Source: an uncultured Verrucomicrobiales bacterium (GTDB taxonomy: Bacteria; Verrucomicrobiota; Verrucomicrobiae; Limisphaerales; CANJSG01). Taken from it: a stretch of DNA of 6,489 bases. This document shows, piece after piece, positions 1 to 5,085 of this stretch. Both the position numbers and the translations under genes were made by a program. The notes beneath the pieces were generated by a model. The model did not search any database. It saw only the letters and a program-made list of their open reading frames with translations, and was not told the DNA's origin. The DNA is taken from assembly GCA_946480965.1 (NCBI GenBank), contig CAMLMI010000277.1:1-6489 (forward strand), given 5' to 3'. The stretch's first letter is position 1; every line of letters starts with the position of its first letter.

Positions 1-1268
1 GAAATGGACCAAACCTTTGTTGGAAGAGCCCCGATTGCGTTTTCTTCAGAGATCCACGGATTGTCATTCTTGATTTCTGCAATCTCGTTTTTGTTCTCAA
101 CAATGCGGTAGTTAGAGCCGGACATGCTGTATGCAAACGGCCATACATTGTCGCTGATGATCACATCGGAAACATTTGCAGGCTGATACTGAGCTGCGGA
201 GTTGTAGATTACTACCGAGCTGCTGTTGGTGGTAAGGACAGACCTCTGGACGTTCTGAACGATGTATAAGTTGGTGAGAGACCCGTTGTTTCCTGAGCCG
301 GCGTTTATGAAGACTTCAGAACTTCCCTGACTGGCGGTCCTAAAGGCCTCGGAATAGTTTCTAATGTGGGCGAACTTGCTCCATTGTTGTGAAGCGCCAG
401 CGACATTAAAGCCGCTTGATTGCTGAACATTCCTGAAATGATTGTCCACTACGGCGATATTCGATTGGGAGTTGCCGGTGTCGGACCAATAGCCCTTCTG
501 GGCATTTTCCACATAGTTGCCGTAATAAGTCGTGTTAATCGCGTCCGCAGTCGTCAGGGCGTAGAATGCATGCGATTGCTGATTTTCAGGGAAAGAGATG
601 TAGTTATTTCTCCCGACCCCTTCTCCTGCGATTAGCAAAGCAGACACATAGTCGCCTTTCACATCCGTAATCTCACATTCTGAGATGAGTGAACGTTTTC
701 CAGATGCTGAGCCGACGGATATGCCGAAGCTCTCGTAGCCGTTGTTCGGCAACTTGCCGTAAAGCCCTTTTACGTTGATCCGGACGGCCTTGCTGTCGCT
801 GCCTCTCAGTAAAGCGCCAGACAACATAACGTTGCCACTTGGGCTTCCAATCCACTCCATTGTGAAGTCTGAGATGGTTATGTTCGTGCTTGTCGTCCAA
901 ATGAATGCCCGCTGGCCACTGCCTGGATTGTTGCAGCGGATGATGGAGTTGTCTTTGCCAGAGCCGATCAGACGGAAGTTTGATTTCCAGTTTGTCGAGG
1001 CGTTAATGTAGCCTGCGGTCCAAAAGATCCCCGGAAGAAGATGGTATGTGTCACCTGGCTGACTATTGGCGATAATAGCATCAAAGTTTCCGTAATACGG
1101 CGAGGCATGGCTAGTTCCTGTTCCAAAGAATGCAGCGTTGGTGGCCAAATATGCTGCTGAATCACGTGGGTCCACCCAGTAGTCGGTGGATAGCGCTTCG
1201 TTTGCTGTTGAGCCAAGAACTACCAATGACAACAGGGATGCGATTTTGTGAAGGACTGTTTGTTTCAT
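1..1268 (-). CDS. Secreted parallel beta-helix protein (3' end outside window)
   Basis: Reading the minus strand from the ATG at 1268 gives 422 codons without a stop, so the gene continues past the left edge. Residues 1-8 are a basic start (MKQTVLHK), followed by a hydrophobic stretch (IASLLSLVVLGS) and a plausible signal peptidase site near TANEA, so export is likely. Residues 71-82 (PGDTYHLLPGIF) match the usual entry turn of right-handed beta-helix proteins. After it come short hydrophobic strands separated by N/G/D-rich turns, such as LIGSGKDNSIIRCN, NITISDFTMEW, SNIAVVDNHFRNV and VSDVIISDN. This fold occurs in polysaccharide lyases, adhesins and phage tailspikes. I see no specific catalytic motif and name no substrate; the signal peptide argues against a tailspike. 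The start has no strong ribosome site, and the frame stays open upstream to about 1404. Base composition is near 50% G+C (29 of the first 60 bases), well below the neighbours. The fold is fairly sure, the function unknown. Confidence 0.82.
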   Translation of the reverse strand, partial: MKQTVLHKIASLLSLVVLGSTANEALSTDYWVDPRDSAAYLATNAAFFGTGTSHASPYYGNFDAIIANSQPGDTYHLLPGIFWTAGYINASTNWKSNFRLIGSGKDNSIIRCNNPGSGQRAFIWTTSTNITISDFTMEWIGSPSGNVMLSGALLRGSDSKAVRINVKGLYGKLPNNGYESFGISVGSASGKRSLISECEITDVKGDYVSALLIAGEGVGRNNYISFPENQQSHAFYALTTADAINTTYYGNYVENAQKGYWSDTGNSQSNIAVVDNHFRNVQQSSGFNVAGASQQWSKFAHIRNYSEAFRTASQGSSEVFINAGSGNNGSLTNLYIVQNVQRSVLTTNSSSVVIYNSAAQYQPANVSDVIISDNVWPFAYSMSGSNYRIVENKNEIAEIKNDNPWISEENAIGALPTKVWSI

Positions 1269-1292
1269 TCTGCTGACTTTTTTGACGTCGAT

Positions 1293-1360
1293 GTGTCGGC
1301 TCACACCGGCGAGGAGATGGAAGGAGACAAGCGCGCTCCACTGTGCGTTTGTGCCGACAC
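1293..1360 (-). promoter_or_regulatory. Leader of the beta-helix gene with spaced inverted repeat
   Basis: The 121-base gap between the ligase-domain stop and the beta-helix start holds GTGTCGGC at 1293-1300 and its exact complement GCCGACAC at 1353-1360. In a minus-strand transcript these could pair across 52 bases to form a structured 5' leader. Just upstream on the minus strand, TTGAAA and TATCTA lie 19 bases apart, a poor match to a sigma-70 promoter. No coding remnant is recognisable here. Eight-base arms this far apart could be chance. Confidence 0.2.
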
Positions 1361-1389
1361 GATAGATACGGAGCCGAGGCGCGAATCTT

Positions 1390-1899
1390 TCAAAAGATCT
1401 GCGCCTTTACCTTAACCAACCGTTTTCTTCGCCCGGCGACGTATCCGCTCCCCGGCGCTTGCAGCATGAGCCCCTCACCTCCGGATTCCTTGATCCGGGC
1501 CAGCTCATGGCAGAGATGCCGATGACTCCGGACCGTCCACCCCTCGACACACTCCACACCGAGCGTCCGAGCGTAGGCCATCCGCTCCAACCAATCACCG
1601 GGAGCCTGGGGCGCATCGAAGACCACGAACCTCACTGAAGGCATGAACCGCCCATGTTGCACCGCCAACCGGGCTTCCTGGAGCCGTCCCCGGCCTGCCC
1701 AGAACTCTCCGTCGAGAGGGACAGAGGGCATCGCCTCCAAGATCGCCTTGGGAGCCGCCACGGTGTTCCCGCCGCGCGTCCAGAATTGTTCGCCGTCCCA
1801 ATAGGCGCGGCAACCGTCCAGCTTCTCGCTGGCATACCAGCCGGACAGGTTTTCTCTGCCGTCCCAATCGATGCCGTGCATCATGTCCCGTTCGGTCAT
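1390..1899 (-). CDS. ATP-dependent DNA ligase, nucleotidyltransferase domain only
   Basis: The 169-residue product carries the nucleotidyltransferase motifs of ATP-dependent DNA ligases in order. Motif I is EKLDGCR with K26 as the expected AMP-accepting lysine. TRGGN follows at 41-45, motif III LDGEFWAGRG at 62-71, motif IIIa FVVFDAP at 91-97, motif IV GGEGLML at 140-146, and motif V RLVKVKAQ with K163 and K165. The best resemblance I recall is to small LigE/phage-type ligases, which seal nicks in duplex DNA. Those are usually about 250-300 residues because an OB-fold with motif VI follows motif V. Here a TGA comes four residues after K165, and no OB-like remnant appears in the 121 bases before the next gene. 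There is no signal peptide, unlike periplasmic LigE. The ATG overlaps the stop of the upstream 80-residue gene in an ATGA, suggesting coupled translation. The family is sure; whether it ligates alone, needs a partner, or is degenerate is unknown. Confidence 0.88.
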   Translation of the reverse strand: MTERDMMHGIDWDGRENLSGWYASEKLDGCRAYWDGEQFWTRGGNTVAAPKAILEAMPSVPLDGEFWAGRGRLQEARLAVQHGRFMPSVRFVVFDAPQAPGDWLERMAYARTLGVECVEGWTVRSHRHLCHELARIKESGGEGLMLQAPGSGYVAGRRKRLVKVKAQIF

Positions 1900-2138
1900 T
1901 GGACAGGAGGTTCCTGGAGGAACTTTTGAAACCGGAGTTTGCGCCGGAACCGTTCCTGGGCGAGCCGGGTGGCCACGCTCCGGCCGTATTCATCCAAGGT
2001 GGTGTTGATGATGGCCGACACGTCCTCGTCGGCCTCGCGGGCGGCGTCCAGCAGCTCGCGCACGGAATCGACGGGCCGGAAGGAAATGGGGGCCTCTTTC
2101 GGCTTCCGACGGCGTTCTTTGGGTGGGCGGTTCTCCAT
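1896..2138 (-). CDS. Small protein with ribbon-helix-helix-like core, coupled to ligase
   Basis: This 80-residue protein is not one I recognise. Its first 15 residues are basic (ENRPPKERRRKPKEAP). Then comes a short strand-like segment (ISFRPVD) and two predicted helices (SVRELLDAAREAD and VSAIINTTLDEYGRSVATRL), the order seen in ribbon-helix-helix DNA-binding proteins. The C-terminus is basic and amphipathic (QERFRRKLRFQKFL). The start is well supported: AAGGAGA lies about eight bases before the ATG, the best ribosome site in the window. Its stop overlaps the ligase-domain start by four bases, so the two are probably translated together. It could be a DNA-binding partner for a ligase that lacks its own OB-fold, but that is inference from position. 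It may equally be a regulator. Confidence 0.72.
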   Translation of the reverse strand: MENRPPKERRRKPKEAPISFRPVDSVRELLDAAREADEDVSAIINTTLDEYGRSVATRLAQERFRRKLRFQKFLQEPPVQ

Positions 2139-2165
2139 GTCTGTCTCTCCTTGTGAATGGCCGAA

Positions 2166-2189
2166 GCCCCGCCGTTGTAGCGGCGGGGC
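2166..2189 (-). other. Perfect 9-bp G+C hairpin before the 80-aa gene
   Basis: GCCCCGCCG at 2166-2174 and CGGCGGGGC at 2181-2189 form a perfect nine-pair stem around a six-base loop. It lies 27 bases upstream of the 80-residue gene's ATG, within a 142-base gap after the 71-residue gene. On the minus strand it is followed by TTCGGCC, not by a T-run, so it is not a standard intrinsic terminator. A shorter GGC-TTCG-GCC hairpin at 2159-2168 shares three bases with it and could compete. It could be an mRNA stabilising or processing stem, or a weak terminator. No convincing small gene is seen in the rest of the gap. Confidence 0.55.
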
Positions 2190-2280
2190 GCGGTCGTGGT
2201 GCGGTGCTAAGTCAAACCGTGTCGGTGGATCAGGCGGACCTGATCGGAGGGCGAAGACGGGCGGTCATGTCTTTTGGGAT

Positions 2281-2499
2281 TTAGAAGTGAAGTCCGCGCT
2301 TGAAGTTCCTGTCGGCCCAATCCTTGAGGGCGGCGACGGGGATGGAGATGTTTCCACCGGCCTTGAAGTAGGGCAGCCCCTTGGTCCGCATCCAGTCGTG
2401 GATCGCACGGACGCTGAACGGCTTCTTGGAAGCCCGGTAGTGCTCGGCAAGCCAAACGCCCGCCTGAGCCTTCGTCAGGTTGCGCGGTTCCTCATTCAT
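2281..2499 (-). CDS. Excisionase/MerR-like helix-turn-helix protein
   Basis: The 71-residue product starts MNEEPRNLTKAQAGVWLAEHY and continues through FSVRAIHDWMRTKGLPYFKAG to NISIPVAALKDWADRNF. The order is a helix beginning LTKAQA, a second helix with the tryptophan-containing recognition segment, a GLPYFKAGG wing, and a final helix ending in W. This is the pattern of the HTH_17 / excisionase-like winged-helix domains used by phage and element recombination directionality factors and by small regulators. The frame is open further upstream to an ATG at 2610, but the ATG at 2499 is preferred because it overlaps the previous gene's stop as ATGA and has GAGAGGG upstream. An alternative ATG-like context four bases later is out of frame. 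With DNA-binding neighbours next to a tRNA gene, an excision or regulatory role is plausible but not shown. No integrase is visible. Confidence 0.72.
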   Translation of the reverse strand: MNEEPRNLTKAQAGVWLAEHYRASKKPFSVRAIHDWMRTKGLPYFKAGGNISIPVAALKDWADRNFKRGLHF

Positions 2500-2909
2500 G
2501 CCACGGCCCTCTCGGTGAAGCGGGCGAGGACTTCGGGATGGCTCTCCGCAAGATACCGCCGGACCGCCTCCCCGATCACATCGCCCGCCGCCATGCCCAT
2601 AGCCTGGCAAGCATCCAGTATTTCATGGCCCTCTTCGGAAAGGTCCACGGTGAAGAGCCGGAAACGGCCGGGTGTCCGGGATGGGGTGATGTGACGAGAT
2701 TGCCGGGTAGCCAGCCGGTCTAGCCGCCGGGGTATGGCCCTGGGAGAGCCCGCTAGAGCGTCGCCGAGGGCGATCTCCAAGGTGGTGCCGGACTCCTCAC
2801 AGACGCCCCGGAGACGGCGTTCGGTGGTCTTGGTCAGGTCGGTTTGAAGTGTGCCGTCAGTGCCTTGCCGGACGGTGATTCCGTGTTTGCGGTAGATGGT
2901 GCGGGTCAT
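2496..2909 (-). CDS. Hypothetical protein with two ribbon-helix-helix-like segments
   Basis: I do not recognise this 137-residue protein. It seems to hold two units of similar layout. The first, about residues 20-54, has a strand-like LQTDLTK and then helices TTERRLRGVCEESG and TLEIALGDALAG. The second, about 82-122, has FRLFTVDLS and then EEGHEILDACQAMG and AAGDVIGEAVRRYLAE. Each matches the strand-helix-helix order of the Arc/MetJ/CopG class, usually found as a dimer of single copies; two copies in one chain would give a single-chain dimer. An arginine-rich linker joins them (RRLDRLATRQSRH). The ATG at 2909 has no Shine-Dalgarno site in its ACC-rich upstream region, so the exact start is uncertain. 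The stop overlaps the next gene's ATG by four bases. The likely role is DNA binding, perhaps regulating its own operon. Confidence 0.66.
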   Translation of the reverse strand: MTRTIYRKHGITVRQGTDGTLQTDLTKTTERRLRGVCEESGTTLEIALGDALAGSPRAIPRRLDRLATRQSRHITPSRTPGRFRLFTVDLSEEGHEILDACQAMGMAAGDVIGEAVRRYLAESHPEVLARFTERAVA

Positions 2910-2944
2910 GGTGGTGGTGCTTTTGTGTGGTGAGGATGTTCTTG

Positions 2945-2971
2945 CTCAACCCCGGTTCATCCGGGGCTGAG
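2945..2971 (-). other. 11-bp hairpin between the 30-aa and 137-aa genes
   Basis: The arms at 2945-2955 and 2961-2971 enclose a five-base loop. In a minus-strand RNA all 11 positions pair, one as G-U, whereas in a plus-strand RNA that pair would be an A-C mismatch. The structure therefore fits transcription of this operon. It begins 14 bases after the stop of the 30-residue frame and ends 35 bases before the 137-residue gene. No T-run follows, so it is not a standard intrinsic terminator; an attenuator, processing site or stability stem are alternatives. Confidence 0.6.
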
Positions 2972-2984
2972 TGGAGCACCCCCA

Positions 2985-3077
2985 TCACCGAAGCCGTCCG
3001 TGCTCGGCCGGGTCGCGTGGGTTGAACGCGGCCGCCATCTGCCGCCGGGCGATCTGGGAGCGAAGGAATGTGTTCAC
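2985..3077 (-). CDS. Possible 30-residue small protein, GTG start
   Basis: A GTG at 3077 overlaps the TGA of the 95-residue gene as GTGA and opens a 30-codon frame ending at 2985. The product starts MNTFLRSQIARRQMAAAF and ends NPRDPAEHGRLR. It is basic and may form one amphipathic helix. I know of no family. The support is its position: the same 4-base overlap joins the other two gene pairs here, and the frame ends just before a strong hairpin. Because it is so short, chance is a real alternative. Confidence 0.42.
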   Translation of the reverse strand: MNTFLRSQIARRQMAAAFNPRDPAEHGRLR

Positions 3078-3361
3078 GACGCCACCCCACTTTCCGTGGG
3101 GAGTTGGGAAGCAATGTCCTCTGCCATCGCCAGCCATCGTTCCCGGCTCATGCGGTCAAGGACGAAGGCGGTCTCGTAGCCGTTGGACAGGGAGACGTGG
3201 ACCTGTAGGCCGTCCACTTTGCCAGGCTCATAGACTCCGGAGATGCGATGGAGGTTGGCCAGCCGGTCCAGTTTTTCGGAGGGATTGGACGACCTAAAGT
3301 GAGGACCGCCGTCCACGGTCAACGCAGTGACGGAGAGGTCCTGAGCTTCGGTGCGGTTCAT
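3074..3361 (-). CDS. Hypothetical protein, first gene of the accessory cluster
   Basis: This 95-residue protein is not recognised. It is soluble, with no signal peptide or membrane segment. The middle (SGVYEPGKVDGLQVHVSLSNGYETAFVLDRM) looks like beta strands, and the end (SRERWLAMAEDIASQL) like an amphipathic helix. The start has GAAGG seven bases before the ATG. It is the first gene leftward from the tRNA, downstream of a 170-base region with three TTGCC repeats and a palindrome, so it probably opens a transcription unit. Its stop overlaps the GTG of a 30-codon frame. Codon use and G+C content look coding in this frame only. Confidence 0.66.
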   Translation of the reverse strand: MNRTEAQDLSVTALTVDGGPHFRSSNPSEKLDRLANLHRISGVYEPGKVDGLQVHVSLSNGYETAFVLDRMSRERWLAMAEDIASQLPTESGVAS

Positions 3362-3362
3362 T

Positions 3363-3376
3363 TTCGTGCCTTCGTG
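3363..3376 (-). promoter_or_regulatory. Ribosome site inside a TTCGTGCCTTCGTG motif
   Basis: On the minus strand this reads CACGAAGGCACGAA and ends just before the ATG of the 95-residue gene. GAAGG inside it is the only ribosome-site candidate for that gene. A variant, TTCGTGCC followed two bases later by TTCGT, occurs at 5972-5986 in a non-coding gap. The translation signal may thus come from a dispersed intergenic repeat. Confidence 0.35.
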
Positions 3377-3409
3377 TTGTGGTTAACTGCCACTCGAAAG
3401 GCACGGCGG

Positions 3410-3434
3410 TTGCCAAAGGTTGCCAGATATTGCC
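3410..3434. promoter_or_regulatory. Three TTGCC repeats at exact 10-base period
   Basis: TTGCC begins at 3410, 3420 and 3430; the sixth base is A, A and C. The spacing is about one turn of the DNA helix, so a protein could contact all three from one face. The array lies 49-73 bases upstream of the first gene of a cluster encoding ribbon-helix-helix-like and helix-turn-helix-like proteins, which makes an autoregulatory operator the most likely reading. No convincing -35/-10 pair is seen around it. Origin iterons are less likely, as no replication initiator is present. Confidence 0.5.
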
Positions 3435-3460
3435 CATTGGAAGGCATTCTGGCCGATTGG

Positions 3461-3475
3461 TTCCGATTCTCGGAA
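3461..3475. promoter_or_regulatory. 15-base palindrome TTCCGATTCTCGGAA
   Basis: TTCCGA and TCGGAA form a perfect 6-3-6 inverted repeat, a typical site size for a dimeric regulator. It lies 100 bases upstream of the 95-residue gene and 26 bases upstream, on the minus strand, of the TTGCC repeats. CCGATT occurs at 3453 and again at 3463, the same 10-base spacing as the TTGCC array. Which protein binds, if any, is unknown. Confidence 0.35.
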
Positions 3476-3492
3476 ACTGACCTCGTTTGAAG

Positions 3493-3518
3493 AAAACCCC
3501 TGTTTTTATTTGGGTTTT
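3493..3518 (-). terminator. Intrinsic terminator after tRNA-Thr
   Basis: On the minus strand AAAACCC (3518-3512) pairs with GGGTTTT (3499-3493) around a 12-base A-rich loop. The T-run of the right arm is followed by CTTC. It starts 14 bases past the encoded CCA of the tRNA, the expected place for its terminator. The symmetric A and T runs could also let it stop transcription from the left. Confidence 0.62.
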
Positions 3519-3531
3519 ATGGTGTTTTGAA

Positions 3532-3606
3532 TGGAGCCAGCAGTCGGGATCGAACCGACGACCGACGGTTTACAAAACCGTTGCTCTACCACTGAGCTAT
3601 GCTGGC
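3532..3606 (-). tRNA. trnT: tRNA-Thr (anticodon UGU), CCA encoded
   Basis: The minus strand folds into a full cloverleaf. The acceptor stem is GCCAGCA with TGCTGGC, the D arm is AGCTCAGTGGTAGAGC, and the anticodon stem ACGGT/ACCGT encloses the loop TTTGTAA. The T arm contains GGTTCGATCC. The loop places TGT (complement of 3572-3574) at the anticodon, which reads the threonine codon ACA. The discriminator base is T, followed by an encoded CCA at 3532-3534. Its 3' end faces the accessory gene cluster; such ends are common integration sites for phages and genomic islands. A second copy of the 3' end that would mark the far junction is not in this window. Confidence 0.96.
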
Positions 3607-3695
3607 CCGGCTGCGGCAGGAACCGCGCGGGAGTTACTACGGGCAGGTGCGAGGAGCAGCAAGCAGAGTTTTGCCCGGCCTGCGGCGTCCGGGGC

Positions 3696-4949
3696 TCAGG
3701 CGGCGGCCTTGGCGGGCGCGGGCGCGCGGGGGGCGACGCGGGCTGCGGCCCGGCTCAGCGATTTCCAACAGAGCAGTCCGGTCAGGAGCGAGAGCGCGCC
3801 GCAGGCGAGGTAGGGCCAGGAGGGGTGGAACTCGAAGAGCGCGCCGGCGAAGACCGGGCCGGCGATCCGCGCCAGGCTGCCCGCGCTCTGGGCCGCCCCG
3901 AGGGTCGCGCCCTGTTCGTGCGCCGGGGCGAGGTTGGACAGGAGACCGAAGACCGGCGGGCGCGTCAGGCTGGAGCCGATGGACAGCACGGCCAGCACGA
4001 GGAGGAGCAGCGGCCAGTTCGTGACGAAGGGCAGGGGAGCGAGGCTCAGTCCCACCAGCACGAGGCTGAGGGCGATGAGGGAGGGTTCGCCCACGCGCTT
4101 GATGATCTTCCCGAGCGGTCCGCCCTGCACGAAGGCACCGATGATGCCGCAGAAGGCGTAGAGGTAGGTGACCTTGGGGTCGAACTGGTGGATGCCGCCC
4201 TTCAGGCTCTCGAACTGGAGGCCGAAGTTCTGGCTCACGAGCAGCCCGAGAGTGGTCTCGAAGGTGGCGAAGCAGAAGGTGGCGAGGAAGAAGACGGTGA
4301 CGAGCACGGCCACGCCCGGCTGCTGGAAGGTATGCACGAGCTGCTGCAAGCGCGGCCTTTCGTCCACGGGCACGGAGCCCGGCTGGCGGCTCTCGGGCAG
4401 GCGGAAGAAGGCGAAGACGAAGTTGAACGCGCAGAGTCCGGCCGCGACCCAGCCGGGGGCGGAGAGATGCCCGGACTTCAGGGCCAAGCCGCCGATGACC
4501 GGGCCGAAGATGAAGCCGAGACCAAAGGCCATGCCGATCAGGCCCATCCGCTTCGAGCGTTCCTCGGCCGGGGTGATGTCGGCGATGTAGGCCTGGGCCA
4601 CGGTGATGTTCGCCCCGCAGATGCCGGCGGCGATGCGGGCGGCGAAGAGCAGGATCAACGCGGCCGTGCCGCTCTGGCCCGAGCCGATGGCGAAGACGGC
4701 ATACGACACGGCCGCTCCGGCGGTGCTCAGGAGCAGGATCGGTCTCCGGCCCACTCGGTCCGAGAGCCGCCCCCAGATGGGCGCGAAGACGAACTGCATC
4801 GCGGAATACGTGGCCATGAGACAGTCGATGACGAGGCCGCTCGCGTCGAGGCTCTTGGCGAAGATCGGCAGGAGCGGGAGCACGATCCCGAACCCGACGA
4901 GGTCGATGAAGACGGTCAGGAAGATGATGAACAACGACGGCTTTCTCAT
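3696..4949 (-). CDS. MFS drug/proton antiporter, TCR/Tet-like (DHA1)
   Basis: This 417-residue membrane protein has the length and layout of a 12-helix major facilitator exporter. Helix 1 carries FIDLVGFGIVLPLLPIF with D16, a position acidic in TetA-type pumps. Motif A is GRLSDRVGRRP at 60-70, and helix 4 carries R105 (ARIAAG). ADITPAEERS at 123-132 is typical of the TCR/Tet group, and motif C GLGFIFGPVIGG at 143-154 marks antiporters. Such pumps sit in the inner membrane and export small molecules in exchange for protons. The substrate here cannot be told, and tetracycline resistance should not be assumed. The loop with GLQFESLKGGIHQFDP in the second half is longer than in TetA. No good ribosome site precedes the ATG. 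No tetR-like repressor is adjacent. It is separated from the upstream pirin gene by a strong terminator, so it probably has its own promoter. Confidence 0.93.
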   Translation of the reverse strand: MRKPSLFIIFLTVFIDLVGFGIVLPLLPIFAKSLDASGLVIDCLMATYSAMQFVFAPIWGRLSDRVGRRPILLLSTAGAAVSYAVFAIGSGQSGTAALILLFAARIAAGICGANITVAQAYIADITPAEERSKRMGLIGMAFGLGFIFGPVIGGLALKSGHLSAPGWVAAGLCAFNFVFAFFRLPESRQPGSVPVDERPRLQQLVHTFQQPGVAVLVTVFFLATFCFATFETTLGLLVSQNFGLQFESLKGGIHQFDPKVTYLYAFCGIIGAFVQGGPLGKIIKRVGEPSLIALSLVLVGLSLAPLPFVTNWPLLLLVLAVLSIGSSLTRPPVFGLLSNLAPAHEQGATLGAAQSAGSLARIAGPVFAGALFEFHPSWPYLACGALSLLTGLLCWKSLSRAAARVAPRAPAPAKAAA

Positions 4950-5033
4950 GAAACGAGGCGCGCAGAGTGCCGCGTCCGTCGAACGGGTGGCCAGAGGGAA
5001 AATCCCGTGGCGCCGGACATTCCGCCGGCAAAA

Positions 5034-5061
5034 CGGGCCAAGGAGGCGCCTCCTTGGCCCG
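5034..5061 (-). terminator. Perfect 28-base palindrome, terminator of pirin gene
   Basis: The sequence from 5034 to 5061 is its own reverse complement, with two 14-base arms meeting between 5047 and 5048 (GGAGGC/GCCTCC at the centre). On the minus strand it begins 24 bases after the pirin stop and is followed by TTTT, which fits a Rho-independent terminator for that gene. On the plus strand it is followed by CTGCG, so it should act in one direction only. Confidence 0.85.
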
Positions 5062-5085
5062 CTGCGTTAGGCTCCGGGGCGGAGC

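Noticed and set aside
1269..1404. In-frame upstream extension of the beta-helix gene, or a remnant OB-fold of the ligase
   Set aside because: The extension has no good start codon and would put the signal peptide inside the protein; no frame here resembles an OB-fold.
1939..2694. 251-codon open frame on the plus strand
   Set aside because: It is antisense to three better-supported small genes, has no ribosome site, and its product shows no recognisable motif.
2857..3114. 85-codon minus-strand frame across the hairpin at 2945
   Set aside because: It overlaps two better-supported frames, and its product is dominated by R, P and H runs.
3607..3695. Promoter of the tRNA (TTGCTG, 17 bases, TAGTAA on the minus strand)
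   Set aside because: Each element matches the consensus at only three of six positions, too weak to report as a feature.
3637..5031. 464-codon open frame on the minus strand
   Set aside because: It overlaps the MFS gene in another frame, its product is rich in R, P and A with no domain, and it runs through the pirin terminator region.
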